From an uncultured Phycisphaerae bacterium (GTDB taxonomy: Bacteria > Planctomycetota > Phycisphaerae > UBA1845 > Fen-1342): a stretch of DNA of 64,000 nt. The stretch lies in the NCBI GenBank assembly GCA_937928595.1, contig CALGJV010000012.1, positions 1-64,000 of the forward strand, written 5' to 3'. Position 1 is the stretch's first letter. Each line of letters begins with the position of its first letter. Below, piece after piece: positions 35,673 through 42,940 of the stretch. A program made the position numbers and the translations under genes. The notes under the pieces were generated by a model. It searched no databases, had not been told where the DNA came from, and saw nothing but the letters and a program-made list of their open reading frames with translations.

Positions 35673-36317
35673 GTGCGCGCGGCCTTCACACTGATCGAGC
35701 TCGTGCTGGTCATCGTCATCGTCGGCGTGATCGCCGTGATGGCGTGGCCGAACGTGGACCGCTTCGCCGACGCGGAGCAGTTGCGGGAGTCGGCCCAGCG
35801 GCTCAAGTCGCTGGTGGCGATGTGCCGGGCCGAGGCGATGAACCAGAGTCGCCGCTATCGTCTCGAGTTCGCGTCCGACGGCAGGCTGCGGACGCTGGCC
35901 CAGCGGGACCCGCTCACCGCCCCGCACGAATACGTGCCGCCGCCGGTCGACTGGGCGCAGCGCGAGATTTTGCAACGCGGCGTCCGGATCGAGGCCGTGC
36001 AGCTCCTGCCCGAGGGGCCGCCGCCGATCCGCATCATCGACGAGAAGCTCGTCTTTCCCGAGACCGAGATCCACCTGACGCCGGTGGGCGAGTTCGATCC
36101 ACCCGCGCGCCTCGATTTCGAGCCGGACGGCTCGTGCCCCTCGATGCGTTGGGTCCTCCGCGACGCGGCCGGCCGCGCCGTGCTCGTCACGCTCGACGGC
36201 CGCACGAGCCGTGTCGGGATCGAGTTCTGGGCCGGGGCGGCAGATGAGTCGGACGCCAAGCGGCCCGCGCCCCCGGCGGCCGAGACCGTGCGTCAGCTCC
36301 AGGAGTCCCGCCGATGA
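35673..36317 (+). CDS. gspH: Minor pseudopilin GspH-like
   Basis: A 214-residue pseudopilin with a very short leader (MRAA) and FTLIELVLVIVIVGVIAVM, Glu at position 5 and Ala at -1. The C-terminal beta-rich domain (IRIIDEKLVFPETEIHLTP, then FEPDGSC) fits the GspH/FimT group. A Pro/Ala-rich tail follows. It starts at GTG 35673 with GAGGAA 5-6 bases upstream and overlaps the next gene by ATGA. In T2SS, GspH joins GspG to the tip complex I-J-K. Confidence 0.85.
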   Translation: MRAAFTLIELVLVIVIVGVIAVMAWPNVDRFADAEQLRESAQRLKSLVAMCRAEAMNQSRRYRLEFASDGRLRTLAQRDPLTAPHEYVPPPVDWAQREILQRGVRIEAVQLLPEGPPPIRIIDEKLVFPETEIHLTPVGEFDPPARLDFEPDGSCPSMRWVLRDAAGRAVLVTLDGRTSRVGIEFWAGAADESDAKRPAPPAAETVRQLQESRR

Positions 36318-37378
36318 AGCCGGCCGCGTTGTTGCTCGAGGTGGTGATCGCCCTGGCCGTCATGACGGCCGCGCTGGGCCTGTTGGGGGCGCAGCTCGCG
36401 GGCGGGCTCGACATGACCGGGGCGGTCGAAGACCAACTGAACGCCGCGCTGCTGGGCGATCGGGCGCTGACGCTCGTGCAGCTCGACCGCACGATCCAGG
36501 AACGCATCAGGGAGGCGGGTGACGTCGAGGCCACGCTCGAGGACAAGTTCGGCAGCGAGTACCCGGGGTACTTCTGGCGCGTCCATGTGCGGCCGGTGGA
36601 CCGCCAGACCCAGGACCTGTCCGTCGTCACGGTCGAGGTGCTGCGCCAGCCCGATGCGCGGCGGGCGGATTCGCCGGACGGCGCGCAGGTGATCCGCCGG
36701 CTGGCCTTTCTGAAGGCGCCGCTGGCCCGATTGGACCTGGTGGAGGATGGGGGCCTGGACGAAGGCATGGTCGAGCAACTGCGCCAGATGGTGCAGATCC
36801 CGGACTTCGACCCGCGCGCAGTGGACTTGCAGCAGCTCGCGGCGCTGGATCCCGAGACGCTGATGCAACTTCTGCCGCAGCTCACCGCGCTGCTGGGCAT
36901 GGCCGGGCAACTGAGCGGCGGCGACCTCAGCGGTCTACAGGCGCAGTTGGGGCAGTTGCCGCCGGATGCGCAACAGCAGCTCGGCCAGCTCCTGGACGGC
37001 GCCGGAGATCCGGGCGGTTCCCGATCGCCGGGAGCTCCTGGGCCGCGGGGCGGTCGTGGGCCGCAGGCGGGTCCGGACGGAGCGCCGCCGATGGATGGCG
37101 CCGCTCCGCCGCGCGGGATGCGTGGCAACCGGGGCAACCGCGGGAACCGGGGCGGCGGCGACGCGCAGGCGGGTGGCGATCTGCCCGACGGCGGCTTCCC
37201 GGGCGGTGGACCGGACGGCGGTCCGCCGGGGCCGCGCGCCGGCGGTGGGCGGCGGGGCGGCGGCGCCGCCGGCGGGCAGGGCTTGCCGCCGGGACGGGGC
37301 TCCGGCCCGGGTGGCCGCTACACCATCGAGGACCTGATGCGGATGCGTGACGAGGCCCGCCGGCAGGGGGGCGGCTGA
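36314..37378 (+). CDS. gspI: Minor pseudopilin GspI-like with long Gly-rich tail
   Basis: A 354-residue protein. The N-terminus MKPAALLLEVVIALAVMTAALGLL is a pilin-like helix with Glu at position 5 and Ala at -1, and the gene order places it as GspI. The family is normally about 120-130 residues. Here a helical Gln/Leu-rich part (about 155-225) and a Gly/Pro/Arg-rich low-complexity region (about 230-335) are added. How a disordered tail fits into the tip complex is unknown. Overlaps with both neighbours (ATGA and TGATG) indicate tight coupling. Confidence 0.78.
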   Translation: MKPAALLLEVVIALAVMTAALGLLGAQLAGGLDMTGAVEDQLNAALLGDRALTLVQLDRTIQERIREAGDVEATLEDKFGSEYPGYFWRVHVRPVDRQTQDLSVVTVEVLRQPDARRADSPDGAQVIRRLAFLKAPLARLDLVEDGGLDEGMVEQLRQMVQIPDFDPRAVDLQQLAALDPETLMQLLPQLTALLGMAGQLSGGDLSGLQAQLGQLPPDAQQQLGQLLDGAGDPGGSRSPGAPGPRGGRGPQAGPDGAPPMDGAAPPRGMRGNRGNRGNRGGGDAQAGGDLPDGGFPGGGPDGGPPGPRAGGGRRGGGAAGGQGLPPGRGSGPGGRYTIEDLMRMRDEARRQGGG

Positions 37379-38391
37379 TGCGGCGCAGTCGGCATGCGCT
37401 GACGCTGTTCGAAGTGCTGATCGCGATCTCGCTGATCGCGATGCTGCTGGGGGCCCTGCTGACGTTTTTCTGGCAGACGCTCCAGGCGCGCGAGACGGTG
37501 GCCTTGTACGGCGACCGGACGCAGATCGCGCAGCAGGTGCTGGAGCGAATGGCGGCGGAGCTCCGTGCCGCGGTGGCGCTGGACCGGTCGGGCTTCCCGG
37601 TGCAGCAGTTCGCCGGGACGCGGCGCAAGGTCACGTTCCTGGCATCGCCGCTGCCGCCGGACGCCGGTGATACGCAGTACGGCACGGTCGGGGGCGGTCC
37701 GTTGCCGCTGGGCGACCTGCGCGAGATCACGTACGAGTTGTGGATCGATCCGGAGCAGACCACGGAGAGCGGCGATCCGGTGATCGGCGGCATCCTGCGG
37801 ACCGAGCGCCGGCCGATCGAGCCCGCCGTGAGCGGGGAGGACGTGTCCGAGGACACGGCGCTCGAGTACCTGCGGCGCGACCTGTGGTCGCACGAGCTGG
37901 GCTACCTTGAGTTCCGCTACTTCGACGGCGTCGAGTGGAGCACGACCTGGGAGGTCAAGTCGGGTAACGCCGTGCCGCACCTGGTGCAGGTAACGGTCGG
38001 ATTTGACTCGCTCACGAAGTTCGAGCTCGAGGACCAGGATCTGGACGAGGAGCGCGCGATGTCCGAGCTGGATCGGATCGGGCCGCCGGTCAAGACCGGT
38101 TTCGGGCGGTACAGCACCATCGTGCGCTTGCCGGCGGCGGATGTGATGTTCGCGGCGCGGCTGAACAAGCTGGGTGACCAGGCCGAGGAGCTCTACTCGT
38201 TCGTCAACCCGCAGGCCGCGGGTGAAGGCGGTGGGCCGCCGCCCACGGGTCTGCCGGGGTGGGGGCCGGGCGGACCCGGCGGCGCCGGTGGCCGCGATGG
38301 AGCGGGCGGCCGGGGACCCGGGGGCGCGGGCGGTGCAATGCGCGGCGGCGGGCGCGACTTGCCCGAGAAGCCGTCGGAGCCCGAGGAATGA
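37378..38391 (+). CDS. gspJ: Minor pseudopilin GspJ-like
   Basis: A 337-residue pseudopilin beginning MRRSRHA then LTLFEVLIAISLIAMLLGALL, with Glu at position 5 and Ala at -1. The middle beta domain (QQVLERMAAELRAAVALD, FRYFDGVEWSTTWEV) is typical of GspJ. A Gly-rich tail (about 285-325) extends it beyond the usual length of about 200. It overlaps gspI by one base and gspK by ATGA. With GspI and GspK it should form the pseudopilus tip. Confidence 0.85.
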   Translation: MRRSRHALTLFEVLIAISLIAMLLGALLTFFWQTLQARETVALYGDRTQIAQQVLERMAAELRAAVALDRSGFPVQQFAGTRRKVTFLASPLPPDAGDTQYGTVGGGPLPLGDLREITYELWIDPEQTTESGDPVIGGILRTERRPIEPAVSGEDVSEDTALEYLRRDLWSHELGYLEFRYFDGVEWSTTWEVKSGNAVPHLVQVTVGFDSLTKFELEDQDLDEERAMSELDRIGPPVKTGFGRYSTIVRLPAADVMFAARLNKLGDQAEELYSFVNPQAAGEGGGPPPTGLPGWGPGGPGGAGGRDGAGGRGPGGAGGAMRGGGRDLPEKPSEPEE

Positions 38392-39605
38392 CGCGGCGGC
38401 GCGGTCTCATCCTGCCCGTGGTGCTCGTGCTGACGGGTCTGCTGGCACTGATCCTCGCCAGCTTCCTGTTTCACGTGCGGGCCGAGGTGGCCGGCGCCCA
38501 GGCGCAGCGCGACGCGCAGCAGGCGCGCCTGGCGGCCGAGTCGGCGCTGGAGGAGGTGACGTACATCCTGCGGCAGGCGAAGGGCGATTCGTCGCAGTGG
38601 TTCGACGTGCCCGACCGGTTCCGACACGCGCTGGTCTGGTCGGAGGCGTTCGACCGCGACGGCGACCCGGTGAAGAAGATGGGCTCGCGCAAGGAGGTGC
38701 TGGAGGCCGGCCGCGCGCCGGAGACGTGGCGCTACAGTGTCGTCGCGCAGAACCTGGACGGCCTGCCCGACACGCTGCGGTACGGCGTGACGCCCGAAGC
38801 GAGCAAGCTGAATCTCAACACGGCGGACGAAGCGGAGCTCGAGAGGCTGCTGCTGAAGCTGCTGATGGACCTGGGAGTCGAGAACGCACCGGAACTGCTG
38901 GCCACGCTGCTGGATTGGCTCGACGAGGACAGCGAAACGCGGCCGGGCGGGGCCGAGGACGACTACTACGCGACGCTCGATTCGCCCTACCACGCCAAGA
39001 ACGGACCGCTGACGACGCTGGAGGAACTGCTGTTCGTGAAGGGCTGGAATGCCGCGCTGCTGTACGGCGAGGACACGAACCGCAACGGGATTCTCGATCC
39101 GAACGAGAACGACGGCCGCACGTCGCCGCCGGTGTACGACAACGGCGACGGCATTCTCCAGCGCGGCATTGCCCCGTACGTGACCGTCTGGACGACCGAG
39201 CCGGGCACCGACGGCCAGAGCAAGACCGCGCGGGTGGACCTCAACACCGCCCCGGCGGTCGTGCTGGCGGCGCTGGAGGGCATGACGGCCGAAGCGGCCG
39301 ACACGATCGTGGCTTTGCGCAAGACGCTCGAGCCGCAGGCCCTGCTGAACCCGGAGTGGCCGGTGACGTCCGGCGCGCTGGATCCGGCCACCCACCAGGC
39401 GATCCGGGAGAAGGTGACCGTCCAGCCGACGGTGTTCCACGTCGAGGTCGTCGCGTACGGCGACCACACGAAGCTGGTCCGGCGCTACGAGTGGATCGTC
39501 GCCCTCCGCGGCGGGCTGCCGCAGGTGCTCTATCATCGGGACCTGACCCGGCTCGGCCTCGCCTGGCCGGTCGATAACGACGAATTGCTGCTCCGCGGTC
39601 GCTGA
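38388..39605 (+). CDS. gspK: Minor pseudopilin GspK
   Basis: A 405-residue tip pseudopilin. The leader MTRRRG ends in Gly, and the helix begins LILPVVLVLTGLLALILA without Glu at position 5, as expected for GspK. A long alpha domain with LNLNTADEAELERLL and later VDLNTAPAVVLAALEG matches the family's repeated helix-hairpin segments. A calcium-type loop DTNRNGILDPNEND lies at about 230-243. The length is above the typical 320-330. It overlaps gspJ by 4 bases. GspK caps the pseudopilus and usually binds calcium. Confidence 0.9.
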   Translation: MTRRRGLILPVVLVLTGLLALILASFLFHVRAEVAGAQAQRDAQQARLAAESALEEVTYILRQAKGDSSQWFDVPDRFRHALVWSEAFDRDGDPVKKMGSRKEVLEAGRAPETWRYSVVAQNLDGLPDTLRYGVTPEASKLNLNTADEAELERLLLKLLMDLGVENAPELLATLLDWLDEDSETRPGGAEDDYYATLDSPYHAKNGPLTTLEELLFVKGWNAALLYGEDTNRNGILDPNENDGRTSPPVYDNGDGILQRGIAPYVTVWTTEPGTDGQSKTARVDLNTAPAVVLAALEGMTAEAADTIVALRKTLEPQALLNPEWPVTSGALDPATHQAIREKVTVQPTVFHVEVVAYGDHTKLVRRYEWIVALRGGLPQVLYHRDLTRLGLAWPVDNDELLLRGR

Positions 39606-39625
39606 CGGCGGCCGATGAGGTGTTT

Positions 39626-41236
39626 GTGCTGAAGCTGGCGCGCAAGGTGCTGTGCCTGGACTGGGACAAGCGGTCCCTGCGGCTGGTCGTGGCCCGGGTC
39701 GGCGGCGGGCGTATGAAGCTGGAGGATGCGCACGCACACCGCCTGCCGCACACGGTGGATGCCGACGATCCGGCCGCGCTCGGCGAGTTCATCCGCCAGC
39801 AGCTTCGACGCCACCACCTGCGCCCACGGCACGTGGTGATCGACGTGCCGCGCGAGCGCGCGGTCATCAACCGGCTCACGCTGCCCCCGACCCCCGACGC
39901 CGAGGTGGCGGCCGCGGTCCGCTTCCAGGCCATGAAGGAGCTCCCGTTCCCGGTTGACGCGGCCGCGGTGGACTACGTGATCGTGGGGCGCGAGGCGCGC
40001 GGCCTGGCGGTGGAGGTGCTGCTGGCCGCGGTGACGCTCGAGACACTGGAGCGGATCAAGGCGACGTGCGCGGCGGCGGGGCTCATGCCGGAGCGGATCG
40101 GGCTGCGGCCGTACGCCAACGTGGTGAGCGTCGAGCAGGTACTGGGGGCGACGGACGAGCACGTGCTGTTCGTGGACGTGGGTCCGGGCGCGACGGAGAT
40201 CGACGTGATCCGCGGGCGGCAGCTCGCCTTCGCCCGCTCGGCGAACGTGAACGTGCCGGTGCCCAAGCCGCTGGAGACGGACGGGCGCGAGGGCTCGCGG
40301 ATCATTTCGATCAGCGAGATCGCGGAGTTGATGGCGGGCGACGCGGGGGCGGAGGCGGCGGTCGACGAGCTGCTGGTGGAGGTGACGCGCACGCTCCAGG
40401 CGTTCCGCGCGACGGACGCGGAAGCGGTGGTGGGGCGCGTGGTCGTGGCGGGCGGCACGGGTATCGAGACCGCGCTGGCTGAGCGGCTCGAGCAGCGGCT
40501 CGGCTACCCGGCGGTCATCTACGACCCGACCGGGCCGCTGGGCGTGGCCCCGAGCGACGGGCCGAAACTGCGGTCGTTCTCGGCGGTGCTCGGACTGGCG
40601 TGGGGGCTCAGCCGCGAAGGGTTGCTGGCGCTCGACTTCCTGAACCCGAAGCGCCCGGTGTCGGGGCGGGCGGTGCTTCAGCGGCGGCTCCGGCTGGCGG
40701 GACTCGCCGCGGCGGCCGTGGCGGTGCTGGGCGCGGGCCTCTGGTTCCGCGAGTACGACGCGCTCCGGCGGCAGCATCAGCAGATGTTGACGGCCAACAA
40801 CAAGTTGTGGGACGGCGTGCTCGCCAAGGCCAAGATCCGCAACCGCGTCGACGAGGTGCAGGAGTGGACCGCGCAGGCGCTCTGGCCGGACGAGCTGCTG
40901 CATCTTACGCAGCTGGCGGTGGAGCCGGGGCAGAAGATGGTGGTGCAGGAGATCCAGCTCGACGCGGTGGCGAAGACGCCGCTCGTGCAACTGCGGAACG
41001 TGTCGGTGGCCGACTGGCGGATTCCGACGCAGTACGTCGAGAGACTGAAGGACTTCGAGTGGAACGGAACGCGGCCGTACGACGCGAAGCAGGGGACCTG
41101 GAACGGAAATCCGGACGGGCAGCGGTTCAAGGGCACGGTGGACATTCAGGTCACGCTGCGGCGGCTCAAGGAGTTTCGGGACGCGCAGGCGCAGCGCGAG
41201 AAGGAACGGCGGGAGCGACTTCAGGAGCCGCGGTAA
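39626..41236 (+). CDS. gspL: GspL/PilM-PilN-like fusion
   Basis: A 536-residue protein. Residues 1-345 form an actin-like domain (LCLDWDKRSLRLVVARV; LFVDVGPGATEIDVI near 180; VVVAGGTGIETALAERL near 270). A membrane segment lies at about 354-374, then a coiled coil and a PilN-like periplasmic domain (about 375-520). GspL normally has this cytoplasmic-TM-periplasmic plan, and the first half reads more like PilM than classical GspL. I chose GTG 39626 because GATGAGG lies 5 bases upstream; GTG 39620 overlaps that site. It is a second copy of the same plan as the gene at 24091. It should link the ATPase to the inner-membrane platform. Confidence 0.83.
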   Translation: MLKLARKVLCLDWDKRSLRLVVARVGGGRMKLEDAHAHRLPHTVDADDPAALGEFIRQQLRRHHLRPRHVVIDVPRERAVINRLTLPPTPDAEVAAAVRFQAMKELPFPVDAAAVDYVIVGREARGLAVEVLLAAVTLETLERIKATCAAAGLMPERIGLRPYANVVSVEQVLGATDEHVLFVDVGPGATEIDVIRGRQLAFARSANVNVPVPKPLETDGREGSRIISISEIAELMAGDAGAEAAVDELLVEVTRTLQAFRATDAEAVVGRVVVAGGTGIETALAERLEQRLGYPAVIYDPTGPLGVAPSDGPKLRSFSAVLGLAWGLSREGLLALDFLNPKRPVSGRAVLQRRLRLAGLAAAAVAVLGAGLWFREYDALRRQHQQMLTANNKLWDGVLAKAKIRNRVDEVQEWTAQALWPDELLHLTQLAVEPGQKMVVQEIQLDAVAKTPLVQLRNVSVADWRIPTQYVERLKDFEWNGTRPYDAKQGTWNGNPDGQRFKGTVDIQVTLRRLKEFRDAQAQREKERRERLQEPR

Positions 41237-41261
41237 GGGACCGGCCGGAGGAGCGGCGGGC

Positions 41262-42476
41262 ATGACGCGACGGGAACGAACGCTGGCGCTGTGCGTGGCG
41301 GGGGCGCTGGGCGCGTTCGGCCTCTACAAGGCCGGCCGGCTGGTCCTGTGGGCGCCGCTCGAGGCGCAGCGGGCCGGCCTGGATCGGGAGCAAGCCCGCG
41401 CGGTACGGCTCCAGAACCGGCTCCGGGAGTTCGAGCGGGCCGAGGATGACTGGCAGGCCCTCACGCGGCGGACGCTGAGCACCGACCCGACCGACGCCCA
41501 GCGGCGGTTCCGCGAGGACATCCAGGAACTGCTCGAGGTGCACGGGCTGCGCAACCCGAAGGTCACGCCCGGCAACTTCGCCAAGCGCAAGAACGAGTTC
41601 GTCGACGTTCCCCTGACGATCACCGCTTCGGGCACGCTCCAGGAGATCGTCGGCTTCCTGACCGACTTCTATCGCCGCGACTACCTCGCGCGCCTCGACA
41701 AGGTCACGCTCGCGGCCGACCAGAGCGTTGTCGGCAACATCAACAATCCGCGCCGGCGTCCGGGCGGCACGCGCCGCGGCCGCACCGGCGGAGCGGATGC
41801 CGCCGCCGCGGCCCCCGCGGCCGAGTCCCTGCCGCCCGAGCCGCTCTACGGTCCCGAGGGCCCGCTGCTGCGCGTGAACATCACCGCGGTGACGCTCGTG
41901 CTGCCCGTGATCAAGGGCGTGCCGCACCCGGTGATGGAGAAGATCGGCCCGACGGCCGACGCGGGGCAGCTGAGCTATGAATTGGCGGCCTACAACCAGA
42001 TCGTCGACCACAACCTGTTCAAGCCCTGGGAGGCGCCGCGGCCGGTCGTTACGCCGCCCCCTGCGCCCCCGGACGTGGCGGTCGGACCTCAGCCCACGCC
42101 CCCGCCGCCGCCACCCCCGCCCGCGAACCCGCGCCCGAACGCGGACAAGTACAAGCTCGTCGCAACAACGTCGCTGCGCGGGCAGCGGATGGCGTGCGTC
42201 CTGGATGAGACCGTGCTCGAGCGCGTCGAGGTCAAGCGCTTCCGCCTCGACGAGCCGGTCGACGACGGGACCCTCGTGCTGGTTCACCCCAGCGGCATCG
42301 TCGTGCGGGCCGTCGAGGGCGGCCACCCGACGGATTTCTTCTACCGCCTCGGCACGACGTTCGCCGAGCGCCAGCACCTCGATCCGGTCGAGCACGCCGA
42401 CGTGTACGAGGCGCTCGAGGCCGAACTGCCCTCCACGTCCGCGGCCGCCGTCGTACCGCCGGCCGGAACGCACTGA
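41262..42476 (+). CDS. gspM: GspM/PilO-like protein fused to a GspC/PilP-like domain
   Basis: A 404-residue bitopic protein with a membrane anchor at about 8-24, a coiled-coil segment (about 35-85) and a PilO/GspM-like ferredoxin fold (about 86-230). A Pro-rich linker follows at about 270-295. The C-terminal domain contains IVDHNLFKPW before the linker and KYKLVATTSLRGQRMACVLD after it, which reads like the homology region of GspC or the beta domain of PilP. GspC/PilP is the periplasmic link to the secretin N0 domain. If correct, one chain replaces two proteins. GGAGGAG precedes ATG 41262. Confidence 0.72.
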   Translation: MTRRERTLALCVAGALGAFGLYKAGRLVLWAPLEAQRAGLDREQARAVRLQNRLREFERAEDDWQALTRRTLSTDPTDAQRRFREDIQELLEVHGLRNPKVTPGNFAKRKNEFVDVPLTITASGTLQEIVGFLTDFYRRDYLARLDKVTLAADQSVVGNINNPRRRPGGTRRGRTGGADAAAAAPAAESLPPEPLYGPEGPLLRVNITAVTLVLPVIKGVPHPVMEKIGPTADAGQLSYELAAYNQIVDHNLFKPWEAPRPVVTPPPAPPDVAVGPQPTPPPPPPPPANPRPNADKYKLVATTSLRGQRMACVLDETVLERVEVKRFRLDEPVDDGTLVLVHPSGIVVRAVEGGHPTDFFYRLGTTFAERQHLDPVEHADVYEALEAELPSTSAAAVVPPAGTH

Positions 42477-42940
42477 GAACGGGCCCGGGGCGCGGGCCGT
42501 AGCCCGGCGTCGAGCCGCACCGGGCGCGGTGTGCCCGCGCTCGAGTCCAGACCTGCGCCCCTCGCCAGCTGGTCGGCCGAATCGGCCGATAATCCTGGAG
42601 GAACCGGGTTTCGACGAGCGGCCGCGGACCGAACGGCTCCGCGTCGCAGGCAACCGCCCGCACCCGGTTCTAAGTGTTGCCGGGCAAGGATGTTGGAACC
42701 TCCAGGACTTTGCGGTTTGCCCCTGGAAGCTCTGCCACCCCGGCGACGGTTGCGGGTATAAATAGCGGACGTGTAGCGGGCCCACCGGCCCTGCGGCGAC
42801 CGTGTCGCCCAAGGTGGCCGACGCGCTGCGAGGCGCGGCGGTTGTGAATGCGGGCCTGTCGGCGGCGTCTCAGTGAGCCGTCGACGCCAGTGAGTGCCGC
42901 CCCGGCGCGGGGCGTTTCCGTTTCTGCAAGAGGTGCAGGC
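42477..42940 (+). other. 464-base leader/intergenic region before the giant secretin
   Basis: No gene. Nested inverted repeats span 42593-42707: TCCTGGAGG (42593-42601) pairs with CCTCCAGGA (42699-42707), and GAACCGGGT (42601-42609) pairs with ACCCGGTTC (42662-42670). This would fold into a long stem in RNA. TATAAA at 42757-42762 may be a -10 for a separate secretin transcript. TCGGCCGATA at 42582-42591 repeats a motif seen upstream of gspF. Confidence 0.5.
42593..42707 (+). repeat. Nested inverted repeat, possible structured mRNA leader
   Basis: Two consecutive 9-base arms pair perfectly with two later 9-base arms (42593-42601/42699-42707 and 42601-42609/42662-42670), leaving an interior loop with further GC-rich pairing (GCGGA/TCCGC). 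There is no T tract after it. I could not match it to a known riboswitch. Confidence 0.45.

Noticed and set aside
42702-42726. Minus-strand GCAAACCGCAAAG resembling parts of the c-di-GMP-I riboswitch core
   Set aside because: The two conserved blocks are adjacent with no intervening stem, the GAAA tetraloop and receptor are absent, and no minus-strand gene lies downstream.
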